NCBI GenBank assembly: GCA_903847605.1
Contig: CAINED010000014.1
Location: 91,865-155,864, forward strand
DNA: 64,000 nucleotides
From: an uncultured Hyphomicrobiales bacterium
Lineage (GTDB): Bacteria > Pseudomonadota > Alphaproteobacteria > Rhizobiales > Beijerinckiaceae
Direction of reading: 5' to 3'
Below the pieces are notes generated by a model. That model did no database searches. It was not told the origin of the DNA and saw only the letters and a program-made list of their open reading frames with translations. A program made the position numbers and the translations under genes. This document shows positions 34,837-43,696 of this stretch, in pieces; the stretch's first letter is position 1; each line of letters starts with the position of its first letter.

Positions 34837-35844
34837 ATGATCAGATGGAATGGGAAATCCGTCCGCTGCGCCGTAGTTGTTGCGTCCGGCCTTTCGGCTT
34901 CGGCGGCGAATGCGCAGGACATCTCGCGCCTCACGCTCATCGTCGGTTTCTCCGCAGGCGGCAACTACGATGCGACCGGCCGTCTCTATGCGCGCCACTT
35001 CGCCAAGCATCTGCCGGGCAATCCGACCATCGTCGTGCAGAACATGCCGGGCGCCGGCAGCGTGCAGGCGACCAACCATATCTACAACATTGCGCCGAAA
35101 GACGGCTCGATGCTTGGCATTGTCGATGGCGCGATTTTATTTCAGGCCTTGTTCGGCAATCCCGCGGCGAAATACGATCCACGCCGCTTCGCATGGATTG
35201 GCGGTCGCGCGCCGGAGTTTCCGCAATGCGCGATCATGAAGGCGGAGCTTCCGAAGTCGATCGAGGATGCGCGCCAGCGCGAATATGTGTTGGGGGCCGC
35301 CGTCGGCACGCGCACCGTCAATCATCCGCGCATGCTGAATGCGCTGATCGGCACGAAGTTTCGTCTCGTGACGGGATTTCCGGGCGGGGCGGAAATCACG
35401 CAAGCCATGGAACGCGGCGAGGTCGACGGCTGGTGCGGCTGGTCATGGGGCTCGATCAAGCGCCGGCAAATCAGCTGGATCAAGGACGGCAAGATGGTGC
35501 TGCTGGTGCAGACGGCCTTGCGCAAGTCTCCGGACCTGCCTGATGTCCCGCTCTCGCTCGAGTTTGTGAAGAACGAGGAAGATCGCGGCGTCATGCAAAC
35601 GCTCGTCGCCGACACTGAGATTGCAACGCCGATGATCGGGCCGCCGGGCATGGAGCCCGCGCGTGTTGATCTCCTGCGCAAATCCTTCATGGCCATGCTT
35701 GCGGACAAGGAGCTCCTCGCGGATGCGAACAAGGTGGGGCTCGATATCGAGCCGGTTGCAGGTGAGGTGCATCAGAAGACGGTGGAGCAGATGTTCTCGC
35801 TGCCGCAAAGGGTGATCGAGCGCGCGAAGGACATCAGCCAATAG
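34837..35844 (+). CDS. Tripartite tricarboxylate transporter (TctC/Bug) substrate-binding protein, orphan
   Basis: 335 residues with a signal peptide (cleavage near ANAQ-DI). The TctC pattern is clear: LIVGFSAGGNYDATGRLYARHFAKHLPGN followed by VVQNMPGAGSVQATNHIY (two separate segments), and later GFPGGAEITQAMERGEVDGW. AGGGAGGA precedes the ATG. TctC proteins bind carboxylates for the TctA/TctB permease, but no tctA or tctB is adjacent, as is common for the Bug family. It starts a new transcription unit after the terminator at 34729. Confidence 0.9.
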   Translation: MIRWNGKSVRCAVVVASGLSASAANAQDISRLTLIVGFSAGGNYDATGRLYARHFAKHLPGNPTIVVQNMPGAGSVQATNHIYNIAPKDGSMLGIVDGAILFQALFGNPAAKYDPRRFAWIGGRAPEFPQCAIMKAELPKSIEDARQREYVLGAAVGTRTVNHPRMLNALIGTKFRLVTGFPGGAEITQAMERGEVDGWCGWSWGSIKRRQISWIKDGKMVLLVQTALRKSPDLPDVPLSLEFVKNEEDRGVMQTLVADTEIATPMIGPPGMEPARVDLLRKSFMAMLADKELLADANKVGLDIEPVAGEVHQKTVEQMFSLPQRVIERAKDISQ

Positions 35845-35911
35845 ATCGGCGCCATTAAACCCGCTGCTATTGGGCTTGCTTCTTGCGTGCGCATCGCATC
35901 CAATCGCCGCG

Positions 35912-36712
35912 ATGACCGATGCAGCCGCAATCGCATTTCAAAGCGTCACCGTTATCTATGACGGCGCGGCGAAGCCTGCCGTCGACAATGTGTCCTTGCG
36001 AATTGCAAAAGGCGAATTCGTCGCGCTCGTCGGAACCTCCGGCAGCGGCAAGACGAGCCTGCTGAAAACGATCAATCGCCTGCACGATCCTGCAGCAGGG
36101 GCTGTGCAGATCGACGGTGGCGACATCGCCACTGTCGACGCGGTGCAATTGCGCCGGCGCATTGGCTATGTGTTTCAGGGCATCGGCCTGTTCCCGCATC
36201 TGAGCGTCGCCGAGAACATAGCGATCACGCCGAAACTTCTCGGCTGGAGCCGGCAGCAGCAGTCAGGCCGCGTGCGCGAATTGCTGGATCTCGTGGAACT
36301 GCCGCAGGAATTTTCAGATCGCTTTCCCGCGCAGCTTTCGGGCGGGCAGCAGCAGCGTATCGGCATCGCACGGGCTCTTGCCGCCAGGCCGGATATTCTC
36401 CTGATGGACGAACCGTTCGGCGCGCTCGATCCGGTGACGCGCGACAATCTCGGCAGCGCGTGCCGCCAGATTCACGAAAGACTAGGGCTCACCACCATCA
36501 TCGTGACGCATGACATGCAGGAAGCCATGCTGCTGGCCGACCGCATCATCGTCATGCGCGACGGCCTTGTTGCGGCTGATGGCCCTCCTGCCGATCTGAT
36601 GTCGAAGCCCGGCGACGATGACGTGGCTGCTCTGTTCGATGTGCCGCGCCGGCAGGCCGAAAAATTGAGCGCGCTTGCAGCACGCGCGCGCGGAGCGGGG
36701 CCGCACGCATGA
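35912..36712 (+). CDS. Osmoprotectant-type ABC transporter ATP-binding protein (OpuCA/YehX-like)
   Basis: 266 residues, an ABC ATPase. Walker A is GTSGSGKTS (about 41-49), the signature LSGGQQQR (about 146-153), Walker B ILLMDEP with the D-loop GALD, and the switch His in VTHDM. The sequence is closest in style to glycine betaine/choline importers (ProV/OpuCA) but lacks their C-terminal CBS domains. ATG 35912 has no strong ribosome-binding site; a TTG at 35870 would add 14 residues. Its stop overlaps the start of the fused permease/binding-protein gene (ATGA). Confidence 0.88.
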   Translation: MTDAAAIAFQSVTVIYDGAAKPAVDNVSLRIAKGEFVALVGTSGSGKTSLLKTINRLHDPAAGAVQIDGGDIATVDAVQLRRRIGYVFQGIGLFPHLSVAENIAITPKLLGWSRQQQSGRVRELLDLVELPQEFSDRFPAQLSGGQQQRIGIARALAARPDILLMDEPFGALDPVTRDNLGSACRQIHERLGLTTIIVTHDMQEAMLLADRIIVMRDGLVAADGPPADLMSKPGDDDVAALFDVPRRQAEKLSALAARARGAGPHA

Positions 36713-38268
36713 ACGAGCGGCTCGCGCAGGCGCTGGGCAACCTGCCCGATTATCTGGGACAGCATGTGCTTCTCAGCGCCGCTGCGCTCGCGCTGGCGCT
36801 TGCAATCGCACTGCCTCTTGTCGTTGCGAGCAGCCGCCGGCCGGCGCTTCGCACGCCCATCGTTGCCTTCGCCTCGCTCGTGCAGACGATTCCCGGGCTC
36901 GCGCTGATGGCGCTCTTCTACCCGCTGTTGCTGGCGCTTGCGGCGCTGTTGTCGCCGTTGAACATTCGCATTCCCGCGCTGGGGTTTCTGCCTGCCTTGC
37001 TGGCATTGACGCTCTACGCGCTGCTGCCGATCCTGCGCAATGCGATTGCAGGCATCGAGGGAATAGATCCCGCGGTGAAACAGGCTGCGCTCGCCGTTGG
37101 CATGACGTCGCGGCAGACGTTCTGGCAGATCGAAGCGCCGCTCGCCGCTCCTGTCGCGATGGCCGGCATCCGCACGGCGGCGGTCTGGACCATCGGCGCG
37201 GCGACGCTTGCAACGCCTGTGGGGCAGACGAGCCTCGGCAATTACATCTTTACGGGACTGCAAACCGAGAACTGGGTCTATGTCATCGTCGGCTGCGTTG
37301 CCTCCGCCGCGCTCGCGTTATCTGTAGATGCCCTGCTCGGCATAGCGGAGCGTGGCATCCGCCAGCGCAGGAGAGCGCCGCTGATCCTGTCCGTTGCGGC
37401 GCTGCTGATAGGAGTTGCCGTGGCGCTGGCGCCGCTCGGATTGCGAGGCGCGACGGGCAATACGGTCGTCATCGGCGCGAAGAATTTTTCCGAACAGTTC
37501 ATCCTGGCCGAACTCATGGCGTCGCGTCTCGAAAACGCAGGCTTTCGTACATCGCAACGTCAGGGCCTTGGCTCCGCCATCGCCTTTCGCGCCCTCGCGA
37601 ACAGCGATGTCGACGTTTACGTCGATTATTCCGGTACGCTGTGGACGAATGTGCTCGAAAATTCCGAGAGCCTTTCGCGCGATGAGATGAATGCGCAACT
37701 CGCCCGGCAATTGCGCGAGCGGTTTGGGGTGACGGTCGTGGGCGGCCTCGGCTTTGAAAACGCCTATGCGCTGGCCATGCGCCGCGAGCGGGCGAAATCT
37801 CTTGGCGTTACGGATATCGCCGATCTCGCAAAACATGCGCGAAATCTGACGCTCGGCGCCGATCTCGAATTCCTGCAGCGCCCGGAATGGAAGAGCATTG
37901 CGAACGCTTATGGCCTTGCCTTCGCAGCGACGCGCAGCTTCGCGCCGACTTTCATGTATCGCGCCCTGCAATCGGGCGAAGCGGATGTCATCTCGGCTTT
38001 TTCGAGCGACGGGCGCATCGACGCCGACGATCTCGTCGTTCTGCGCGACAGCAAGGGGGCCATCCCCGCCTATGACGCGCTCGTGCTTGTCTCGCCGAAG
38101 CGAGCCGCCGATGCGGCGTTTCTAGCGGCGCTCAAACCGCTGATGAATTCCATATCGGTCGAGGCCATGCGCCGGGCCAATTATTCCGTCGATCGTGACG
38201 CGGACAAGCGCTCGCCGCGCGAGGCCGCGCAGACGCTTGCAGGCGAGATCCGGCCACCGGCCCGCTGA
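36709..38268 (+). CDS. Fused osmoprotectant ABC permease and substrate-binding protein (OpuCB-OpuCC-like)
   Basis: 519 residues joining two functions. Residues 1-235 form a BPD_transp_1 permease (about six helices, with the EAA-like loop EGIDPAVKQAALAVGMTSRQTFWQIEAPLA in the cytoplasm, seen from 117 on). After one more hydrophobic segment (about 226-243), residues 245-519 form an OpuAC-type binding domain: TVVIGAKNFSEQFILAELMA, a VDYSGTLWTNVL segment and SFAPTFMYRALQSGEADVI. The binding domain is thus tethered outside the membrane. The ligand is probably choline, betaine or a similar quaternary amine. ATGA-coupled to its ATPase gene. Confidence 0.88.
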   Translation: MNERLAQALGNLPDYLGQHVLLSAAALALALAIALPLVVASSRRPALRTPIVAFASLVQTIPGLALMALFYPLLLALAALLSPLNIRIPALGFLPALLALTLYALLPILRNAIAGIEGIDPAVKQAALAVGMTSRQTFWQIEAPLAAPVAMAGIRTAAVWTIGAATLATPVGQTSLGNYIFTGLQTENWVYVIVGCVASAALALSVDALLGIAERGIRQRRRAPLILSVAALLIGVAVALAPLGLRGATGNTVVIGAKNFSEQFILAELMASRLENAGFRTSQRQGLGSAIAFRALANSDVDVYVDYSGTLWTNVLENSESLSRDEMNAQLARQLRERFGVTVVGGLGFENAYALAMRRERAKSLGVTDIADLAKHARNLTLGADLEFLQRPEWKSIANAYGLAFAATRSFAPTFMYRALQSGEADVISAFSSDGRIDADDLVVLRDSKGAIPAYDALVLVSPKRAADAAFLAALKPLMNSISVEAMRRANYSVDRDADKRSPREAAQTLAGEIRPPAR

Positions 38269-38341
38269 GCCCGTTTGCAATCTGCGCTACGCAGACTATC
38301 CTTCAAGAAAACGCAGGGAGGCGGCGGCTGCCGCACGGACG

Positions 38342-39724
38342 ATGGCGCAGAAGCAGATCATGCTCAATGCCTTCCACATGTGTACGCCGAGCCAGTCGTG
38401 GTCGGGCATGTGGACGCACGCCGAAGACAAGGGCGTCAATTATACGGACCTGCAATATTACGTCGATCTCGCGCGTCTTGCCGAACGCGGCCTCTTCGAC
38501 AGCATCTTCTTCGCCGACAGCATCGGACTGATGGACAAATATGGCGGCGACAATTCCGAGTCGCTTCGCGCCGGAGCGATGGCGCCGATGAACGATCCGA
38601 CGCTCGCCATACCCACGATGGCTTATGCGACCGAGCATATCGGCTTTGGCGTCACGGCCAATCTCACCTACGAACATCCCTTCGTCATGGCGCGGCGCTT
38701 CTCGACGCTGGATCATCTCACGAAAGGGCGCATCGGCTGGAACATCGTCGCGGGTTTCGTCAATTCCGGTGCGCGCGCGACGGGGCGCGAAGCCATCCGC
38801 GATCACGACGAGCGCTACGATCTCGCCGAAGATTATATGCAGGTTGTCTATAAATACTGGGAGCAGTCGTGGGACGACGATGCGGTTCTGCGCGATCGCA
38901 CGCGCCGCATTTATGCCGACCCCACCAAAGTGCGCGAAGTCGTGCATGAAGGCGCGCATTATCGCTCGCGCGGCGTGCACATGTGCGAACCTTCGATGCA
39001 GCGAACGCCTGTGCTCTATCAGGCGGGCACTTCGACGAGAGGTCGTTCGTTCGCGGCGCAACATGCCGAATGCGTCTTTCTCACCGGTTCCACCAAGCCG
39101 ATGATCCGCAATCATGTCGAAGATCTGCGCGCCCGCGCCGTCGCGGCGGGGCGTGCGCCCGACGATATCGCTGTCATCGCAGGCAGCACGGTCATCGTCG
39201 CGCCAACGGATGCACAGGCGCAGGACCGTTACGAAGAGTTGCGCGCGCATCTCGATGTCAGGGGATCACTCGTCGTCTTTTCTGCGCTGGCCGGCGTCGA
39301 CTTCTCGAAATTCGATCCGGACGAACCCATCGAATATATCCGTTCGAATGCGGCGCAGTCCTTTATGGAGCGCATGACCCTGCTCGCCAACGGGCGCAAA
39401 TGGCGCGTGCGCGACCTTACGGCCTTTCATCAGGATTCGCCGACAGCCGGCGTCTTTCTCGTGGGGTCTCCGGCGACAGTCGCAGACGCCATGAAGTCAT
39501 GGGTCGATGAAACCGGCATCGACGGGTTCAATCTCTACAGGACGTCCGAGCCGTCGGGCCTCAAGGCTGTCGTAGATCTGCTCGTGCCGGAGCTGCAATC
39601 GCGCGGCATGTTCAAGACGAGCTACACGCAGGGCTCCCTGCGCAACAAGATCTTTCGCAGGGGCGACCGCCTCGATGCAACGCATCCGGCGCGGCGCAGC
39701 GCGCCTGCAAAGGCTGCGGAATAG
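38342..39724 (+). CDS. LLM-class flavin-dependent monooxygenase (NtaA/SnaA/DszA-like)
   Basis: 460 residues of the bacterial-luciferase-like superfamily, subfamily of NtaA, SnaA and DszA. It has an N-terminal MLNAFHMCTPSQSW, LARLAERGLFDSIFFADS, GFGVTANLTYEHPFVMARRFSTLD (beta-barrel and flavin region, two segments), GRIGWNIVAGF and PVLYQAGTS. It uses FMNH2 from a separate reductase, which is not encoded nearby, to oxidise a sulfur-, nitrogen- or dioxo-containing compound. A GGGAGG lies about 20 bp before ATG 38342, further than usual. Its stop abuts the convergent FkbM gene. Confidence 0.88.
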   Translation: MAQKQIMLNAFHMCTPSQSWSGMWTHAEDKGVNYTDLQYYVDLARLAERGLFDSIFFADSIGLMDKYGGDNSESLRAGAMAPMNDPTLAIPTMAYATEHIGFGVTANLTYEHPFVMARRFSTLDHLTKGRIGWNIVAGFVNSGARATGREAIRDHDERYDLAEDYMQVVYKYWEQSWDDDAVLRDRTRRIYADPTKVREVVHEGAHYRSRGVHMCEPSMQRTPVLYQAGTSTRGRSFAAQHAECVFLTGSTKPMIRNHVEDLRARAVAAGRAPDDIAVIAGSTVIVAPTDAQAQDRYEELRAHLDVRGSLVVFSALAGVDFSKFDPDEPIEYIRSNAAQSFMERMTLLANGRKWRVRDLTAFHQDSPTAGVFLVGSPATVADAMKSWVDETGIDGFNLYRTSEPSGLKAVVDLLVPELQSRGMFKTSYTQGSLRNKIFRRGDRLDATHPARRSAPAKAAE

Positions 39725-40648
39725 TCAGCCTGCAACGTGCCTGTCATGATAAAAAATGAACATGTCGGTCGCTTCGCGGCCGATCTCCGGCGAGTTCTTG
39801 TCGATGACGCGAATGGGGCGGCTGCGGTCGCGATGGTCTTCCAGCAGCAGCGCGCGATAGCCCATGTCAAACAAGGGCGCGACGATCTCCGCGCGCGTCA
39901 CGTTGAAACGCTCGATGAACTTGCGCTTGTGCAATTCGAGAAACACGACAGGCTTGTGCGCGCGCAGCGTTTCGAGCGCGCCCGGCACGACCTTGGCCTC
40001 GTAGCCATCGACATCGATCTTGATGAGGCCGGGCGCCAGAGTGCGTGAGGCGCAGAACGCGTCGATGGACGTGATCGTCACGCTGTAGCGTTGCGGCAGA
40101 TCGCGATCCTTCCTGCCGCGCAGCGCCATCTTCAGGCGCACCCAGGGCGAGTCGCGATATCCAGCGGCTTCCGCTTCGCTCTCGAACATCTTTGTGACGG
40201 ATATCCAGATGTCCCGCTGCCCCAGATGTTCGTCCGACAAGCCCGACAGCAGCAATTCGCCGTGGCGCCCGCGTGTCGCCGCTTCTTCTGCGGCTTTCAC
40301 GAATTGCTCGGTGCCGTGCGGATCGATCTCGAAGGCATAGGCGTCGATGGGATGCGGTTTGAAATTCAGCGCCAGCGTCGCGAAATATCCGAGCCTTGCG
40401 CCGGCGTCGAGCATGACCCGAACATTGGCGCGCGCGAAGAAGAACAGCATCGCCGCTGTCGTGCTCTCCTCGTAAAAGATCGCGTTGGGATTTTCGCGCG
40501 CCAGCCACTTGCGCTTCTTCGGCGCGCGCCACGGGATCGGCTCGCAATCCGGCAGGATCAGGAAATGGCCGCCGCTGCGCTGCTCGACCTGCGGCCTGAA
40601 ATCCGCGATGGAAGCGGAGAGCGCGGCGACGAATTCGTTCTCGGTCAT
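39725..40648 (-). CDS. FkbM family methyltransferase (second copy)
   Basis: 307 residues. The glycine-rich SAM loop is altered (VMLDAGARLGYFATLAL, with A and R in place of the common N-x-G), followed by YAFEIDPHG with the acidic residue expected for ribose binding. The FkbM signature PGLIKIDVDGYEAKVVPGALETL (seen near residue 205) and VVFLELHKRKF are intact. The start codon follows the nadC stop directly (TGAATG), so the two genes are an operon. Its acceptor is unknown; it is clearly different from the FkbM protein at 13086. Confidence 0.82.
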   Translation of the reverse strand: MTENEFVAALSASIADFRPQVEQRSGGHFLILPDCEPIPWRAPKKRKWLARENPNAIFYEESTTAAMLFFFARANVRVMLDAGARLGYFATLALNFKPHPIDAYAFEIDPHGTEQFVKAAEEAATRGRHGELLLSGLSDEHLGQRDIWISVTKMFESEAEAAGYRDSPWVRLKMALRGRKDRDLPQRYSVTITSIDAFCASRTLAPGLIKIDVDGYEAKVVPGALETLRAHKPVVFLELHKRKFIERFNVTRAEIVAPLFDMGYRALLLEDHRDRSRPIRVIDKNSPEIGREATDMFIFYHDRHVAG

Positions 40649-41506
40649 TCAGGCCATCTCGATATCGAGGCCGATGTCGAGAATTGCCGAGGAATGCGTC
40701 AGTGCGCCCGAAGAAATCATGTCGACGCCGGCTTCCGCGACGGCTTTCACGCTTTCGATGTTGATGCCGCCGGAAGCTTCCGTCCGCATCTTGCCGCCGA
40801 TCATGCGCACGCCTTCGGCCATCTGTTCCGGCGTCATGTTGTCGAACAATACGACATCCGCGCCCTCGGCGATGACTTCCTTCAATTGCTCGAGGCCGTC
40901 GACCTCGATCTCGATCTTCACGAGATGGCCTGCGTGGGCCTTGCAGGCCTGCAGGGCCTGTTTGATTCCGCCGCAGACGGCGATGTGATTGTCCTTGATG
41001 AGGATAGCGTCGTCGAGGCCGAAACGGTGGTTCATTCCGCCGCCGCAGCGGATGGCGTATTTTTCGAAGGCGCGAAGGTTCGGCGTGGTCTTGCGCGTGT
41101 CGATGATCTTCGCTTTCGTGTGTTTGGTCAGTTCCACGAACTTTGCCGTCATCGTGGCGATGCCCGACATATGCGAGATGAAATTGAGCGCGGTCCTCTC
41201 GGCAGTCAGGATAGCCCTTGCATTGCCGCTGATCCGCGCGACGGGCGTGCGCACTTTCGTGAAAGCGTCGCCATCCCCGGCGAGATATTCAAACCTGACG
41301 CCGGCATCGATCAGCCTGAACGCCATTTCCGCCACCGAAAGACCGCAGATCGTGCCGGGCTTGCGCGGCGCCATCACGCAATTGGCCTGCATGTCCGCGG
41401 GGATCGTAGCGGCGGAGGTGATGTCGCCCGCGCGGCCGATATCTTCCTCTAATGCGGCGCGGACCGCTTTTTCGATGACGAGCGGGCTGAGATAGGGCTT
41501 GTTCAT
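40649..41506 (-). CDS. nadC: Nicotinate-nucleotide pyrophosphorylase, carboxylating (quinolinate phosphoribosyltransferase)
   Basis: 285 residues, normal length. It has AALEEDIGRAGDITS at the N-terminus, the PRPP/quinolinate-site residues in TRKTTPNLRAFEKYAIRCGGGMNHR and IKDNHI, and a C-terminal EASGGI followed by DMISSGALTHS. It converts quinolinate and PRPP to nicotinate mononucleotide in NAD synthesis. No nadA or nadB lies beside it, so quinolinate may be made from genes elsewhere. The ATG at 41504-41506 is chosen from family length. Cotranscribed with the FkbM gene downstream. Confidence 0.96.
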   Translation of the reverse strand: MNKPYLSPLVIEKAVRAALEEDIGRAGDITSAATIPADMQANCVMAPRKPGTICGLSVAEMAFRLIDAGVRFEYLAGDGDAFTKVRTPVARISGNARAILTAERTALNFISHMSGIATMTAKFVELTKHTKAKIIDTRKTTPNLRAFEKYAIRCGGGMNHRFGLDDAILIKDNHIAVCGGIKQALQACKAHAGHLVKIEIEVDGLEQLKEVIAEGADVVLFDNMTPEQMAEGVRMIGGKMRTEASGGINIESVKAVAEAGVDMISSGALTHSSAILDIGLDIEMA

Positions 41507-41670
41507 GATTGCGTTCCAGAATGCGTCCGGCGGCTTATTAGGACCGGGCAGGGGCCTTGTCGAGCAGCCGGGCAAGGACTTGCGCCTGTAGAGGGTCGCA
41601 ACCGGACAAGGGATCATGTATCGTTTCCTTTAGCCGCCCGAAACCCCGGGCAGACCGCAGGATGGAAAGC

Positions 41671-42351
41671 ATGCGTCTGATATTGCGTGGTTTGCTGTTG
41701 TCAGTGCTGGCGGGATTCGGCGCGCAAGGCGCAATCGCCCAGTCGGCCCCGCCGATGACGTTCGAGACGGTGGCGGTCGGGGACCCCGCCCAGTGCGGCA
41801 ACCAGTGCGTGCGGGTGATCGTGGCGCGCGGCGAAATCGTCTCCAATACGCCCGAGCAATTTCTCGAATTCGTGCGCCGGATCGGCGCGCGCGACAAGCG
41901 CATGCGCGCCGTGATTTTCGTCGAATCGCCCGGCGGCCTCGTCGTTTCGTCCATGCGCCTTGGCGTGTTGTTCCGGCAATTGGGCGCAGCGGCCGTTGTC
42001 GGGCGGGTGAACCCTGCCGGCGGGCCGAACCAGTTCTATTCGGCGACCTGCGCTTCGGCCTGCGTTTACGCGATCATGGGCGCGAAAAAGCGGGTGGTTC
42101 CGCCGCAGAGCCGCATCGTACTGCACCGTATGTTCGCCTTCGAGCGCTTCGGCGGCTCCGGCGACGAACCCGGACGCCTGCAGAAGACTTTCAGCAATCG
42201 GACGCTGGAAGCGCAACTCAGCCGCTACGCGCGCACCATGGGCGTCAGCCCCGAGGTGATCCGTGCGGCGGAGTCCATTCAGCCTGAAGCCATCAAGGTT
42301 GTCTCGCAGGCCGAACTGCGGCGCTGGAAGCTGTCGGTTCCCGCGTTCTGA
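41671..42351 (+). CDS. Periplasmic ClpP-fold protein (COG3904-like)
   Basis: 226 residues with a signal peptide (cleavage near AIAQ-SA). A ClpP/crotonase-like fold is indicated by FVESPGGLVVSSMRLG (SPGG at 86-89) and CASACVYAIMGA, where Ser129 aligns with the usual nucleophile position. His152 in IVLHRMF follows at a ClpP-like spacing. Whether it is an active peptidase is not settled; family members are annotated as periplasmic ClpP-like proteins. An alternative ATG lies at 41662. Divergent from nadC. It is followed by tRNA-Asp. Confidence 0.75.
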   Translation: MRLILRGLLLSVLAGFGAQGAIAQSAPPMTFETVAVGDPAQCGNQCVRVIVARGEIVSNTPEQFLEFVRRIGARDKRMRAVIFVESPGGLVVSSMRLGVLFRQLGAAAVVGRVNPAGGPNQFYSATCASACVYAIMGAKKRVVPPQSRIVLHRMFAFERFGGSGDEPGRLQKTFSNRTLEAQLSRYARTMGVSPEVIRAAESIQPEAIKVVSQAELRRWKLSVPAF

Positions 42352-42391
42352 ACGAACAGGCGGAATGCCGTTCGGAAGCGGCTGATTGTCC

Positions 42392-42420
42392 TTGACTTGA
42401 TTCCGCCGCTGCCCTAATCG
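42392..42420 (+). promoter_or_regulatory. Candidate promoter of tRNA-Asp
   Basis: TTGACT at 42392-42397 (5/6 to the -35 consensus) with a TAAT-containing -10-like region 15-17 bp further on, ending about 50 bp before the tRNA. The -10 match is weak. Confidence 0.35.
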
Positions 42421-42469
42421 GGCGCTCTCCGGTCCGGCGGCTTCTCGAAGCCTGTCAAGGTCCGCGTGC

Positions 42470-42546
42470 GGGGGTGTAGCTCAGTTGGTTAGAGCGTCGG
42501 CCTGTCACGCCGAAGGTCGCGGGTTCGAGTCCCGTCACTCTCGCCA
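42470..42546 (+). tRNA. tRNA-Asp (anticodon GUC)
   Basis: A 77-nt tRNA with acceptor arms GGGGGTG/CACTCTC (two G-U pairs), discriminator G and encoded CCA. D-arm GCTCAGTTGGTTAGAGC, anticodon stem TCGGC/GCCGA with loop CTGTCAC, T-arm GGTTCGAGTCC. It marks the right border of the accessory stretch. Confidence 0.96.
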
Positions 42547-42557
42547 TCCCCACGAAA

Positions 42558-43148
42558 TTGAACGAAATTCCTGAAAAATCTGATCCGGCGAACGCCGAGC
42601 CGCGCGTCGGCCTCGGCGAGCTTTTCGCCACTTTCCTGACGATCGGTCTGATCGGCTTCGGCGGCCTCGCGCCGGCGGCCCATCACATGATCGTCGAAAA
42701 GAAGAAATGGTACTCGCCGAAAGAGTATGTCGAACTCTTCGCGCTCTGCTCCATCGTGCCCGGCGGGAATATCCTCAATGCCTCCGTGATCATCGGGAAC
42801 CGGTTTCAGGGCGGTCTGGGCGCGATAACCTCGATTTTGGCGCTGATGATGACGCCGCTGGTCATTCTGGTGATTCTGGCCGTCACCTACGATCGCTTCT
42901 CCCATTTAAGCGAGGTCAGGGCCGCGACGGCCGGGGCCGCATCGGCGGCGGCCGGGTTGATCGTCGGCACCGCCGGCAAGCTGATTCGCGGCGTCGAGAA
43001 ATCCTGGACCTCGCTGGTTTTCGGCCTTGTCACCTTCGGCGCGATTGCCATCGTGCGGCTGCCTCTGCAGTTCGTCCTGCTGATTTTGGTGCCGCTGTCG
43101 ATCCTCTGGGCGCTGTACCGCGCGCGGCGTAAGGCAGGCCGGCCATGA
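42558..43148 (+). CDS. Chromate transporter, N-terminal-half protein
   Basis: 196 residues of the CHR family, corresponding to one half of a bipartite transporter. It carries GLGELFATFLTIGLIGFGGLAP (at residues 18-39), YVELFALCSIVPGGNILN and several hydrophobic helices. The only in-frame start near the family N-terminus is TTG at 42558, 11 bp after the tRNA-Asp 3' end and without a good ribosome-binding site. Its end overlaps the second-half gene by ATGA. CHR proteins export chromate or may carry sulfate; the real substrate here is unknown. Confidence 0.82.
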   Translation: MNEIPEKSDPANAEPRVGLGELFATFLTIGLIGFGGLAPAAHHMIVEKKKWYSPKEYVELFALCSIVPGGNILNASVIIGNRFQGGLGAITSILALMMTPLVILVILAVTYDRFSHLSEVRAATAGAASAAAGLIVGTAGKLIRGVEKSWTSLVFGLVTFGAIAIVRLPLQFVLLILVPLSILWALYRARRKAGRP

Positions 43149-43696
43149 GCGGAAACGTCGTTCTCCATCTCGTCATCTTCTTCCTGTCGATCGCGCCCTT
43201 TACGATCGCCGGCGCGCAGACCCTGATTCCCGAGCTTTACCGCTATTTCGTGACGACGCGGGGCCATATGACGGCCTCCGAATTCGCGACCGTCGTCGCG
43301 CTGGCGCAGATTGCCCCGGGGCCGAACATGCTCGTGGTGAGCCTCTTAGGCTGGAAAGTCGCCGGCCTCGCCGGGTTGCTGGCGACCACGGCCGCCCTGA
43401 TCGGCCCCACCAGCCTCCTCGCCTATTTCTTCGGCCGGGCGCTGGAAAAGCTCAAGAACGCGCCCTGGCTCGCCGTGACCAAGGTGGCTCTCGCGCCGAT
43501 CGTCATCGGCTTGATGCTGGCCTCTGGCACGATCACCAGCCGCGCGGCCAATCACGACGCCATCGGCTACGTTTTGACCGCCGCTGCGGCGGTCATGATC
43601 TATCTGACCAACCGTAACCCCCTCTGGGTGCTGGGATCGGGCGCCCTGATCGGCCTTGCCGCCCATAAACTCGGCTTCATGACGCTTCCGCCCTGA
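43145..43696 (+). CDS. Chromate transporter, C-terminal-half protein
   Basis: 183 residues, the partner CHR domain. It has LHLVIFFLSIAPFTIAGAQTLIPEL, EFATVVALAQIAPGPNMLVVSLLGW (family signature: ..A..APGP) and four to five hydrophobic segments. It begins in the stop codon of the first-half gene (ATGA), so the two halves should be made in equal amounts and pair in the membrane. The nuo operon starts 193 bp downstream. Confidence 0.85.
   Translation: MSGNVVLHLVIFFLSIAPFTIAGAQTLIPELYRYFVTTRGHMTASEFATVVALAQIAPGPNMLVVSLLGWKVAGLAGLLATTAALIGPTSLLAYFFGRALEKLKNAPWLAVTKVALAPIVIGLMLASGTITSRAANHDAIGYVLTAAAAVMIYLTNRNPLWVLGSGALIGLAAHKLGFMTLPP

Noticed and set aside
12052..42546. Integrase-driven genomic island between tRNA-Val and tRNA-Asp
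   Set aside because: No integrase, transposase or phage gene and no duplicated tRNA 3' end were found by eye. Shared bases of the two tRNAs are normal T-arm conservation.
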